Source: Hypericibacter adhaerens
Lineage (GTDB): Bacteria > Pseudomonadota > Alphaproteobacteria > Dongiales > Dongiaceae
Assembly (NCBI RefSeq): GCF_008728835.1
Contig: NZ_CP042582.1
Location: forward strand, 4,142,217 to 4,206,216
Length of the DNA stretch: 64,000 nucleotides
Direction: 5' to 3'
The notes beneath the pieces are model-generated. The model worked only from the letters and a program-made list of their open reading frames with translations. It ran no database searches and was not told the origin of the DNA. The position numbers were made by a program, and so were the translations under genes. Within the stretch, counting starts at the first letter, position 1. The number at the start of each line of letters is the position of its first letter. This document shows positions 49,615-58,245 of this stretch, piece by piece.

Positions 49615-50208
49615 TCATTCCGCCTTCAGCACCGCCACGATCTCGGCCAGCTCCTCCGCGAGTTGCCCCGGCAGCCTCCGTTTGAACACCTCGGCCAGGC
49701 TCTCGTAATACCAGAGCGTCCGCTCCTTCGGCTGGCCGAAGCGCTTCCATATCTCCGCGCCGATCTCGGACTTCCTCAGATCGCGCAGGATGGCGCGGGC
49801 GTTGTGGACCTTGTCGGCGAGCGAGACGCGCAGCACGTCCTCGCCGGCCTTCTCCAGGTGAGCGATATATTTTCGCTTGCGCTCCTCCCAGCCGGCCTTG
49901 CGCTCGCCCGCAGCGGTGTCTGCGAGGCTGTCAGAGCAGGCCTCGACGATGCGGGCGACGCGCGGACCGAAGCGGTTGCGCACGTCATCGAGCCGTGCCT
50001 TGCCGCCCTGGTCCTCGGCGCTGTCATGAAGCAGGCCGGCGATGGCGAGGTCCTCGCCGCCGCCGTACTCCAGCACGGTCGCCGCCACCGCGAGCAGGTG
50101 GGCGACATAGAGCGTGCCGGTGCCCTTCCGCACTTGGCCACCATGGACATGGGTGGCATAGAGCAGCGCCCGATCGAAGCGATCGGTCAGGACGGTGGCC
50201 TGGGTCAT
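49615..50208 (-). CDS. HD-domain hydrolase, RelA/SpoT N-terminal-like (197 aa)
   Basis: The metal-binding HD residues are visible: THVHGGQVRKGTGTLYVAHL, then LLHDSAEDQGG and a later VSLADKVHNARAIL, as in SpoT/MESH1 hydrolases of (p)ppGpp. Only the hydrolase domain is present; a synthetase domain is missing. Hydrolysis of (p)ppGpp or a related nucleotide is likely but not shown. The ATG at 50208 is used; a frame upstream would add about 40 doubtful residues. Confidence 0.8.
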   Translation of the reverse strand: MTQATVLTDRFDRALLYATHVHGGQVRKGTGTLYVAHLLAVAATVLEYGGGEDLAIAGLLHDSAEDQGGKARLDDVRNRFGPRVARIVEACSDSLADTAAGERKAGWEERKRKYIAHLEKAGEDVLRVSLADKVHNARAILRDLRKSEIGAEIWKRFGQPKERTLWYYESLAEVFKRRLPGQLAEELAEIVAVLKAE

Positions 50209-50480
50209 GGGTGGGTTCCCCGCTTGGAGGGACAGTGTCGGGCAGATGGGGCCGGGGCGCAACCGGAGCAGGATATCGGCCGGCCGCTTGATCCGGCCCC
50301 TGCTCGGCTTCAGAATTGCCGCCATCATCCCGTCTCGACGGCCAGCGCCTGCTTCGTAGGAGCATGGGGACCGCGCCCGGTGGCCTGGCGCTGGACGCTT
50401 CATAGCCGACGAGATCGCTTCGCTCTGCTTCCAGCGGCAACACGATCTTCGATCGATACTTCGTCTCCTCTTGAAGCGAC

Positions 50481-50576
50481 CCCTCCCCCTACCCCCTCCC
50501 GCAAGGGGAGGGAGCTGGAACAACAAACATCTCGCCCCTCCCCTTGCGGGAAGAGGGAGGGGGATGGGGGAGGGCC
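50481..50576. repeat. Two family 1 palindromic repeats
   Basis: CCCCTCCCCCTACCCCCTCC CGCAAGGGGAGGGAG and CCCCTCCCCTTGCGGGAAGA GGGAGGGGG units. They occupy the end of the 414-bp gap 50209-50622, in which no gene was recognised. Confidence 0.75.
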
Positions 50577-50622
50577 GGCGCGATCCGCTATCATGGCGAC
50601 TACAAATCCGATGGGAGCCTCC

Positions 50623-51123
50623 ATGCCCGCCCTGCGCCTCTCCAAGATCGCGCTCGTCGCCGCCGTCGCGCTCTTCGCGCTGCTGGTCGCCTTCGGCAAT
50701 GTGACCGACTACGGCAGCAATCTCGCCTTCGTCCAGCATGTCTTCATGATGGACACGATCTTCCCCGGCTCGACGATCAAGTACCGCGCGATCACCTCGC
50801 CGGCCCTGCAGCGGGCGGGCTATGCCGCCATCATCGCGGCCGAGGCCCTGACCGGCATCCTCTGCGCCTGGGGCGCGCTGCGGCTCTGGCGCCTCCGCCG
50901 CGCCCCGGCGCACGACTTCAACCGGGGCAAAGCGGTCGCGATCGTGGGCCTGACCCTGGGCTTCCTGCTCTGGCAGGTGGGCTTCATGACGGTCGGCGGC
51001 GAATGGTTCGGGATGTGGATGTCGAGCCAGTGGAACGGCATCGAATCCGCCTTCCGCTTCTTCATCACCATCCTCGGCGTGCTGATCTATCTGGCCTTGC
51101 CGGACGGCGAGATCGAGGGCTGA
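50623..51123 (+). CDS. DUF2165 family membrane protein, 166 aa
   Basis: Four membrane helices (KIALVAAVALFALLVAFGNV; YAAIIAAEALTGILCAWGAL; AIVGLTLGFLLWQVGFMTVG; FFITILGVLIYLAL) with the conserved NVTDYGSNLAFVQHV and GGEWFGMWMSSQWNG motifs of DUF2165. The function is unknown. GGGAG is about six bases before the ATG at 50623; an ATG at 50593 would add ten residues. Confidence 0.85.
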   Translation: MPALRLSKIALVAAVALFALLVAFGNVTDYGSNLAFVQHVFMMDTIFPGSTIKYRAITSPALQRAGYAAIIAAEALTGILCAWGALRLWRLRRAPAHDFNRGKAVAIVGLTLGFLLWQVGFMTVGGEWFGMWMSSQWNGIESAFRFFITILGVLIYLALPDGEIEG

Positions 51124-51135
51124 GGGACCGGGCGG

Positions 51136-51168
51136 CCCCCTCCCTCGCCCTTCCCCGCCTTGCGGGAG
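51136..51168. repeat. Degenerate family 1 repeat
   Basis: CCCCCTCCCTCGCCCTTCCC CGCCTTGCGGGAG after the DUF2165 gene. Confidence 0.5.
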
Positions 51169-51303
51169 ATGATTACAGAACACCCTTAACCCTCTGGCGT
51201 GGCAGGGTTTCTGTCGCTATGAACGACTCCGCCCTTCGTGTAGGATGCCCTCTTAGGCCCGGTTCCGGGCCGCCATCGAAAGATTTCAATCACGGGTGAA
51301 TGA

Positions 51304-52143
51304 ATGACGGGCTCCAAGGGCGTGATGGCCGGCAAGCGCGGCCTGATCATGGGGGTCGCGAACGACCGGTCGATCGCCTGGGGCATTGCCCGCGCCGTGG
51401 CCGACCAGGGCGCCGAGCTCGCCTTCACCTATCAAGGCGAGGCCCTCGAGAAGCGCGTGCGGCCGCTGGCGGCCTCGATCGGCGCCAAGCTGGTGGTGCC
51501 CTGCGACGTCTCGACGGACGCCAGCATCGACAGCGCCTTCGCCGAGGTGGAGAAGAGCTGGGGCGGGCTCGATTTCGTGGTGCATGCCATCGCCTTCTCC
51601 GACAAGGACGAGCTCAAGGGCAAGTATCTTTCGACCAGCCGCGCCAACTTCGCCCTCACGCTCGACATCTCCTGCTACTCCTTCACCGCTGTCGCCCAGC
51701 GCGCCGTGCCGCTGATGAAGAACGGCGGCAGCCTGCTCACCCTCTCCTATTACGGCGCCGAGCGTGTCATGCCGCATTACAACGTGATGGGCGTCGCCAA
51801 GGCGGCACTCGAGGCCAGCGTGCGCTATCTCGCGGCCGATCTCGGGGAGCAGAATATCCGCGTCAATGCCATCTCGGCCGGCCCGATCAAGACGCTGGCG
51901 GCCTCGGGTATCGGCGACTTCCGCTACATCCTCAGATGGAACGAGCTGAACTCGCCCCTGAAACGCAACGTCACGACCGAGCAGGTCGGCGGTGCCGGGC
52001 TCTATCTCCTCTCCGATCTCTCCTCCGGCGTGACGGGCGAGGTGCATCATGTCGACAGCGGCTATCACCTGGTCGGCATGCTGCGGACCGAATCCGCGCC
52101 CGAGCTCGCCCAGATGCTTCAGAACTTCGACGTGAAGTCCTGA
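51304..52143 (+). CDS. fabI: Enoyl-[acyl-carrier-protein] reductase (NADH)
   Basis: A 279-aa Fab[21 protein letters not shown] is the nucleotide-binding start, [20 protein letters not shown] then [13 protein letters not shown] carries the Y-x6-K catalytic pair, and [16 protein letters not shown] is the substrate loop. It reduces trans-2-enoyl-ACP in the last step of fatty-acid elongation. aroC follows 13 bp later, an order conserved in alphaproteobacteria. Confidence 0.95.
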   Translation: MTGSKGVMAGKRGLIMGVANDRSIAWGIARAVADQGAELAFTYQGEALEKRVRPLAASIGAKLVVPCDVSTDASIDSAFAEVEKSWGGLDFVVHAIAFSDKDELKGKYLSTSRANFALTLDISCYSFTAVAQRAVPLMKNGGSLLTLSYYGAERVMPHYNVMGVAKAALEASVRYLAADLGEQNIRVNAISAGPIKTLAASGIGDFRYILRWNELNSPLKRNVTTEQVGGAGLYLLSDLSSGVTGEVHHVDSGYHLVGMLRTESAPELAQMLQNFDVKS

Positions 52144-52156
52144 AGCCCGCCCTGAC

Positions 52157-53242
52157 ATGTCCTTCAACAGCTTCGGCCAGCTCTTCCGCTTCACCACCTG
52201 GGGGGAGAGCCATGGGCCCGCCATCGGCTGCGTGGTCGACGGCACGCCGCCGCTGATCCCGCTCGCCGAGCCCGACATCCAGCATTGGCTCGAGCGGCGC
52301 AAGCCCGGCCAGTCGCGCTTCACGACGCAACGGCGAGAATCCGACACGGTGCGCATCCTCTCCGGCGTGTTCGAGGGCGTCACCACCGGCACGCCGATCA
52401 GCCTGATGATCGAGAACGAGGACCAGCGTTCCAAGGATTACAGCGAGATCAAGGACAGGTTCCGGCCCGGCCATGCCGACTACACCTACTGGGCCAAATA
52501 CGGCATCCGCGACCATCGCGGCGGCGGACGTTCCTCGGCGCGCGAGACCGCGAGCCGCGTCGCCGCCGGCGCCATCGCACGCAAGGTTCTCGCCCATATC
52601 CTGGGCCCGTCGGTCGTCATTCGCGGTGCGCTCGTCCAGATCGGCCGCCAGCCGATCGACCGCAACCGCTGGCGCTGGGAGGCGGTCGAGCAGAATCCGT
52701 TCTGGTGCCCCGACCCCGAGACCGTACCGATCTGGGAAACCGAGCTCGACGCCGTGCGCAAGGCCGGGTCCTCGACCGGCGCGGTTATCGAAGTGATCGC
52801 GTCAGGTGTTCCGGCGGGCCTCGGCGCGCCGATCTATGGCAAGCTCGACGCGGACCTGGCCTCGGCGATGATGAGCGTTAACGCGGTCAAGGGCGTCGAG
52901 ATCGGCGCCGGCTTCGCGGCCGCCGCCCTCTCCGGCGAAAGCAATGCCGACGAGATGACGATGGAAGGCGGCAAGGTCGCGTTCCGGTCGAACCAGGCCG
53001 GCGGCATCCTGGGCGGCATCTCCACAGGCCAGGACATCGTGGTCCGCTTCGCCGTCAAGCCGACCAGCTCGATCCTGACGCCGCGCCATTCGGTCACGAC
53101 CGATGGAAGGGAGGTCGATGTTTCGACCCGGGGCCGCCACGATCCTTGCGTCGGCATCCGCGCGGTCCCTGTCGGCGAAGCCATGATGGCCTGCGTGCTC
53201 GCGGATCACCTCCTGCGTCATCGGGGGCAGGTGGGAGGCTGA
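52157..53242 (+). CDS. aroC: Chorismate synthase
   Basis: A 361-aa FMN-dependent enzyme converting EPSP to chorismate. Conserved motifs are [18 protein letters not shown], then [37 protein letters not shown] and [16 protein letters not shown], and the C-terminal [20 protein letters not shown]. Length is normal. It is co-transcribed with fabI. Confidence 0.96.
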   Translation: MSFNSFGQLFRFTTWGESHGPAIGCVVDGTPPLIPLAEPDIQHWLERRKPGQSRFTTQRRESDTVRILSGVFEGVTTGTPISLMIENEDQRSKDYSEIKDRFRPGHADYTYWAKYGIRDHRGGGRSSARETASRVAAGAIARKVLAHILGPSVVIRGALVQIGRQPIDRNRWRWEAVEQNPFWCPDPETVPIWETELDAVRKAGSSTGAVIEVIASGVPAGLGAPIYGKLDADLASAMMSVNAVKGVEIGAGFAAAALSGESNADEMTMEGGKVAFRSNQAGGILGGISTGQDIVVRFAVKPTSSILTPRHSVTTDGREVDVSTRGRHDPCVGIRAVPVGEAMMACVLADHLLRHRGQVGG

Positions 53243-53275
53243 GGGGTCAAGGTGGCGACAGTCATCCATTCTTTT

Positions 53276-53361
53276 CCCGTCATCCCCCGCGAAAGCGGGG
53301 ATCCATCTTGATCCAGCGTCACAAGCTTGACGTTAGGCCCCGCTTTCGCGGGGGTGACGGG
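53276..53361. repeat. Large inverted repeat (CGCGAAAGCGGGG type)
   Basis: CCCGTCATCCCCCGCGAAAG CGGGG at 53276-53300 pairs with CCCCGCTTTCGCGGGGGTGA CGGG at 53338-53361. Such units recur in many proteobacterial genomes. It follows aroC and may terminate it. Confidence 0.75.
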
Positions 53362-53410
53362 CGATGAGCGCGCGTTGCGCGACATTCGTCGGCATGACGA
53401 TGGAGGCATC

Positions 53411-54703
53411 GTGCTCTTCTCCGACGACATCGAGCTGTTCTACCGGCTGGGCGTCGCCATCGCGATCGGCGTGATCGTCGGCGTCGAGCGGCATTGGCGC
53501 GAGCGGGACGAGCCCGGCGGCAGCCGCACGGCCGGAATCCGCACCTTCTCCCTCATCGGCATGCTCGGCGGCGCCGTGGGCCTCCTGGAGGGTGCCGTCG
53601 CCGACCATGGCGGCCCCACGGGCCTGGTCACCGTCGGCGCCTTCATCGCCTTTGCCATCGTCTTCGCCTGGTTCAAGGCCAGGGAATCCGAGATCGACCG
53701 CGATTTCAGCGTCACCACCGTGATCGCCGCGCTGCTGACCTTCCTGCTGGGCACGATGGCCGTCATGGGCGAGATGCAGGTCGCGGCCGCTGGCGGCGTC
53801 GCGCTGGTCGCGATCCTGGCCTCGCGCGAGATGCTGCATCGCTTCCTGAAGACGCTCACCTGGCCCGAGCTGCGTTCCGCCATCGTGCTGCTCGGCATGA
53901 CCTTCGTCATCCTTCCGCTCGTGCCCGACGAGCCGATCGGTCCCTATGGCGGCATCTCGCCGGCAAAGACCTGGACGCTGGTGGTGCTGCTCGCCGCGAT
54001 CTCCTTCGTGGGCTATGTCGCGGTCAAGGCGCTGGGCGCGTCGCGCGGCGAGGTGGTGGCCGGTGCCATCGGCGGCATCGTCTCCTCGACGGCCCTGACC
54101 GTGTCGAATGCGCGCAAATCCCTGGCTGGCAACGAGATCAGGCCGCTGGCGGCGGGCGCGGCCGCGGCCGGCGCCGTCTCCTATCTGCGCACGGCGGCCC
54201 TCGCGGCCGGGCTTGCACCGGCGATCATGACGTCGATGGTGCCGCCCCTGGTCGCCGGCGCGGCGGTTTTCATCGCCGCCGCCTTCCTTCTCGCCCGCGG
54301 CCAGGGCGGAACGGCGGAACCGCCGCCGGGCGAGAATCCATTCGACCTGATGTCCGTGCTCAAGCTGACCCTGCTTCTCGTGGTGGTCGCCTTCCTGTCG
54401 CGCGCGGCCTCGGCGGTCTTCGGCGCCGGGGGCCTCTTCATCGTCTCGGGCCTCTCGGGTCTCGCCGATGTCGACGCGGTGACCGTGACGGTGGGGGGCC
54501 TGCTGAAGCAGGGGCTCGCGGCCGACACGGGGTTCTTGGCGCTGTCGGCGGGCGTGATCGCCAACACCGTCGCCAAGGCCGTCTATGCGGCGGTGCTGGG
54601 CAAATCGGGCTTCGCCTGGTGGCTGGGCCTCGCCTCCGCTCTCGCCATCGCCGCCGGTGCCGCGATCCACCTGGCCGTGCTGGCCATCCAGGCTAGCGGC
54701 TGA
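53411..54703 (+). CDS. MgtC/SapB family membrane protein with DUF4010 region, 430 aa
   Basis: The N-terminal part has the MgtC pattern (LGVAIAIGVIVGVERHWRER, then RTAGIRTFSLIGMLGGAVGL). The C-terminal half is the DUF4010 membrane region, about twelve helices in all. The function is unclear; MgtC relatives affect membrane energy and magnesium stress. The GTG at 53411 follows GGAGG closely and begins just before the first helix; upstream in-frame sequence is repeat DNA. Its end overlaps the convergent methyltransferase by 11 bases. Confidence 0.85.
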   Translation: MLFSDDIELFYRLGVAIAIGVIVGVERHWRERDEPGGSRTAGIRTFSLIGMLGGAVGLLEGAVADHGGPTGLVTVGAFIAFAIVFAWFKARESEIDRDFSVTTVIAALLTFLLGTMAVMGEMQVAAAGGVALVAILASREMLHRFLKTLTWPELRSAIVLLGMTFVILPLVPDEPIGPYGGISPAKTWTLVVLLAAISFVGYVAVKALGASRGEVVAGAIGGIVSSTALTVSNARKSLAGNEIRPLAAGAAAAGAVSYLRTAALAAGLAPAIMTSMVPPLVAGAAVFIAAAFLLARGQGGTAEPPPGENPFDLMSVLKLTLLLVVVAFLSRAASAVFGAGGLFIVSGLSGLADVDAVTVTVGGLLKQGLAADTGFLALSAGVIANTVAKAVYAAVLGKSGFAWWLGLASALAIAAGAAIHLAVLAIQASG

Positions 54704-56000
54704 ACCGCGCCACGATCTCGAGATGCGCCGACCAGGGGAACTGGTCGACCGGCCGGGCCCAGTCGAGGCGATAGCCACCGTCGACGAGGATGCGCGCGTC
54801 GCGCGCGAAGCTGGCGGGGCTGCAGGAGACGGCGACCACGAGCGGCGGGCCGCCGCGCGCGAGGGCTTCGGCCTGCGCCTTGGCGCCGCTCCGCGGCGGA
54901 TCGAACAGGAGCGCGTCGAAGCGTTTGAGCTCGACGGGCTGCAGCGCCGCGCGCTCGAGATCGCGCCGTTCGACCGTCAGACGATGGCCGATATTGGCGC
55001 GCTTGACCGCCGCCTGCAGCGCATCGGTCGCCGCTTTGTCGCCCTCGACCGCATGGACCTTGGCCGCTTTCGACAGCGGCAGGCTGAAGCTGCCGCAGCC
55101 GGCGAAGAGATCGGCGATGCGCTCCGCCCCCTCGAGCGCCGCCTGCGCTTCGGCCAGGAGCAGCGCCTCGCCTTCGCGGCTCGGCTGCAGGAAGGCGCCC
55201 GGCGGCAGCGCCACCGCAACGCCGCCAAAGGTGATCGCCGGCGGACGGCGCAGGATGATGGGTTCCGGCAGCTCGGCGGGACGGCCCCAGCTCACGCGCG
55301 CCAGATCGAGCCGATCGGCCAGCGCCGCCAGCCGCGTCCGCATCGCCGTGTCGGGCGGGTTTCCTGGCTGCTCAATCAACAGATCGATTCCGGCCTCGGT
55401 CGTCGTTGCCTCGAGCGCGGCATGACCGCCCGGTGCCAGCATGCCCTCGAGGCCCGACCGCAGCGGCCCGATCAACCGATCCAGCGCCGGAAGCAGCAGC
55501 AGGCAATGCTCGATATCCACGACCGCGTGGCTGTCGCGCTGGTGGAAGCCGAAGGTGACCTGCCTGCCGCGCGTGCCGGCCGCGAACCGGACGCGGCGCC
55601 GCGACCCCGGCGCCACGCGCGCCAGGGGCTTCAGGACCGTCTCGCGCAGGCCGCGCTTGGCCAGCGCCTCCCTCAGCAGCCCTGCCTTCCATTCGGCGTA
55701 GGTCTCGTCGCGCAGCTGCTGCAGCGCGCAGCCCCCGCAGGGGCCGAAATGCGGACAGGGCGGCTCGACCCGGTCAGGCCCCGCCGCCAGCAGCTCGATC
55801 GCCTCGCCCGCAAGCCCGTCGCCCTTGGTGCTCACGATCCGGACCGACAGCCGGTCGCCGGGAACCGTCGCCGGCACATAGACAGGACGGCCGTCGAGCG
55901 ATCCCACGCCATCCCCCTGCCCGCCGATCCGCTCCACGGCGATCTCGGCTTGGCGGACGGCGAAGGGAGTCTTCCTGGGTCTATGTCCGGTTCGTGACAT
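54693..56000 (-). CDS. Class I SAM-dependent RNA (uracil-5-)methyltransferase, RlmD/RumA family
   Basis: A 435-aa enzyme with an N-terminal TRAM-like domain (residues about 15-75), iron-sulfur Cys residues CPHFGPCGGCALQQ plus a later HC, the Rossmann SAM motif ADLFAGCGSFSLPL, and the catalytic region FDPPRSGAK with VSCSPASFARDA. It should methylate U in 23S rRNA or a tRNA. The exact site cannot be decided from sequence. It is convergent with the MgtC-like gene. Confidence 0.88.
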   Translation of the reverse strand: MSRTGHRPRKTPFAVRQAEIAVERIGGQGDGVGSLDGRPVYVPATVPGDRLSVRIVSTKGDGLAGEAIELLAAGPDRVEPPCPHFGPCGGCALQQLRDETYAEWKAGLLREALAKRGLRETVLKPLARVAPGSRRRVRFAAGTRGRQVTFGFHQRDSHAVVDIEHCLLLLPALDRLIGPLRSGLEGMLAPGGHAALEATTTEAGIDLLIEQPGNPPDTAMRTRLAALADRLDLARVSWGRPAELPEPIILRRPPAITFGGVAVALPPGAFLQPSREGEALLLAEAQAALEGAERIADLFAGCGSFSLPLSKAAKVHAVEGDKAATDALQAAVKRANIGHRLTVERRDLERAALQPVELKRFDALLFDPPRSGAKAQAEALARGGPPLVVAVSCSPASFARDARILVDGGYRLDWARPVDQFPWSAHLEIVARFSR

Positions 56001-56155
56001 GCGCGCGACAACCTAATTCGACTCGTCCGCCACTGCCACCCTTCGATAGCCGCCCGGCCCCCTGCCCTCGATCATCGGGTCAAACTCCGCCGATGGCGGC
56101 AGAGGACGACGGCTAGGCTCTTGCTGCCCATGCGCGAAAGCGGCAAGGATGGCGC

Positions 56156-57919
56156 ATGGGATTCTTCCGCTGGATCGGGCGCATCCTCATCGGCGCCCTG
56201 GCGGGCATTGGCTTGCTGGTCATTGCCGCCGTCCTCCTCGCCGGTTCCGTCTGGCGCGATCTCTCCAACCGCATCGAGCCGGTGCCGGAGCAGACGCTGC
56301 TGACCCTCGACCTCAGCGACGGCGTGAACGAGAGCAACGACGCCGATCCCTTCGCCCTGGCCGGCTTCACCCGGGGCATCACCATGCCGGATCTGGTGCT
56401 GGGCCTCGAGGCCGCCAGCCATGACGCCCGCATCAAGGGCCTGGCGCTGAAGCTTGGCACCGGCGACCTGCCGCTCGCCCGCGCCCAGGAGATCCGCGAT
56501 GCCCTGACCGCCTTCCGCGCCCAGGGCAAGTTCATTCTCGCCTTCGCCGAAAGCTTCGGCGAGGCCGGCAACGGCAACAGTCACTATCTGCTGGCGACCG
56601 GTGCCGACGAGATCTGGCTGCAGCCCTCGGGCGATGTCGGATTGACCGGGCTGCGCCTCGAGACCCCTTTCTTCCGCGACGCGCTCGACTGGATCGGCGT
56701 CTCGGTCCAGATGGATCGGCGCAAGGAATACAAGGGTGCCATCGACAGCCTGACCTCGAATTCCATGCCCGCCCCGCAGCGCGAGAATCTGCAGCAGCTG
56801 GTCAATTCGATGTCGACCGCGCTGGCGCAAGCCGTCGCGGCGCGGATCGGCGGCGACGAGGAGGCGGCGCGCGCCCTGATCGACCAAGGCCCGTTCCTGG
56901 CGGCCGACGCGCTCAAGGCCAAGCTGGTCGACCGGCTCGCCTATCGCGACGAGTTCGAGACGGAGCTCGATCGGCGCGCGGCCGGCGCCAAGCGCTATGC
57001 GCTTGCCGACTATGCCGCGATGGTGAAGCCGCCCAAGGACGCGCCGCAGATCGCCCTGATCCACGGGCTGGGTCCGATCCAGCTCGCCGCGGACGGCAGC
57101 CCCTTCGGCGATGTCGTCATGGACGCCCAGACCGTCTCCGAAGCGCTGCGCTCGGCCCGCGAGGATCCCGCCGTCAAGGCCATCCTGTTCCGTATCGACA
57201 GCCCCGGCGGCTCCTATGTCGCGGCCGACACGATCTGGCGCGAGGTGGCGCGGGCGCGCGAGGAAGGCAAGCCGGTCGTGGTCTCGATGAGCGGCGTGGC
57301 CGCATCGGGCGGCTATTTCGTGGCGGCACCGGCCGCCGTGATCGTCGCCGAGCCCACCACCATCACCGGCTCGATCGGCGTCTTCGGCGGCAAGTTCGTG
57401 CTGAGCGAGCTCTGGACCAAGCTCGGTGTCACCTTCGATGGCGTGCAGGCCGGCGCCAATGCCGACATGGACAGCGCCAATCGCGACTACAGCTTTGCCG
57501 GCTGGAACCATCTCCAAGCCTCGCTGGACACGATCTATCAGGATTTCGTCACCAAGGTCGGCGCCGGCCGCAAGCTCGGTGCCGATGCCGTCGAGCAGGT
57601 GGCCAAAGGGCAGGTCTGGAGCGGCGCCGACGCGGCGCAGAACGGCCTGGTCGACAAGCTGGGCGGGCTCTCGGTCGCGATCGCGGAGGCGCGCCGGGCG
57701 GCGGGCCTGGCCCCGGACACGCCGATCCAGCTGGTTCCCTTCCCGCAGGCGCCCCACGACCTGACCTCCTTCCTGGAGCAGTTCGCCAAGGCCGCCGAGA
57801 CGCGCCAGTTCGCCCTGCTGGGCCGGATTGGCCGGATCGCCGCCGGTTTCGAGCGGTTGCTGGATGCGAATTCGTCGGTCCAGGCCCAAATGGCGCCGGT
57901 CATCCCCGCTTCGCGCTGA
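56156..57919 (+). CDS. sppA: Signal peptide peptidase SppA, 67-kDa type
   Basis: A 587-aa inner-membrane serine protease with one N-terminal anchor (LIGALAGIGLLVIAAVLLAG). The first repeat supplies the Lys in DRRKEYKGAIDSLTSNSM and the second the nucleophile in SMSGVAASGGYFVAAPA; IDSPGGSY is the conserved SPG block. It degrades cleaved signal peptides. The gene stands alone, divergent from the methyltransferase. Confidence 0.93.
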   Translation: MGFFRWIGRILIGALAGIGLLVIAAVLLAGSVWRDLSNRIEPVPEQTLLTLDLSDGVNESNDADPFALAGFTRGITMPDLVLGLEAASHDARIKGLALKLGTGDLPLARAQEIRDALTAFRAQGKFILAFAESFGEAGNGNSHYLLATGADEIWLQPSGDVGLTGLRLETPFFRDALDWIGVSVQMDRRKEYKGAIDSLTSNSMPAPQRENLQQLVNSMSTALAQAVAARIGGDEEAARALIDQGPFLAADALKAKLVDRLAYRDEFETELDRRAAGAKRYALADYAAMVKPPKDAPQIALIHGLGPIQLAADGSPFGDVVMDAQTVSEALRSAREDPAVKAILFRIDSPGGSYVAADTIWREVARAREEGKPVVVSMSGVAASGGYFVAAPAAVIVAEPTTITGSIGVFGGKFVLSELWTKLGVTFDGVQAGANADMDSANRDYSFAGWNHLQASLDTIYQDFVTKVGAGRKLGADAVEQVAKGQVWSGADAAQNGLVDKLGGLSVAIAEARRAAGLAPDTPIQLVPFPQAPHDLTSFLEQFAKAAETRQFALLGRIGRIAAGFERLLDANSSVQAQMAPVIPASR

Positions 57920-58010
57920 AAAAGGGAACATTTCCATGGCATCGGCGTCTTGTTGGAGTGCCGCGTGATCCCCGCCTTGTCTTTCGGCTTGGCCACCTCA
58001 CATTGAATTC

Positions 58011-58196
58011 ATGACCCAGCACAAACCTGCAAAGCCGGGAAAGAAGCCAAACCGATCGCCGGCGAAGCCCGCCGAGCCGAAGGAAGACCCGGTCGAGCAG
58101 GATTCGAGGGACAGTTTCCCCGCCAGCGACCCGCCGAGCTGGGTTCCCGTCACGGGCGAAGGCACCCCCGACCGCAGCGGACGCCAGCGCTCCTGA
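58011..58196 (+). CDS. Small hypothetical protein with DSFPASDPPSW motif, 61 aa
   Basis: A Lys/Pro-rich N-terminus followed by EQDSRDSFPASDPPSWVPVT. I recall a D-S-F-P-A-S-D-x-P-S-W motif from many short alphaproteobacterial proteins, some stress-induced; no function is known. Disorder is likely. It follows sppA by about 90 bp. Confidence 0.65.
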   Translation: MTQHKPAKPGKKPNRSPAKPAEPKEDPVEQDSRDSFPASDPPSWVPVTGEGTPDRSGRQRS

Positions 58197-58245
58197 GCGC
58201 GCGAGACACGGCAAGAAGATTCCACCGCTTGAACCGGCTTGCCCT

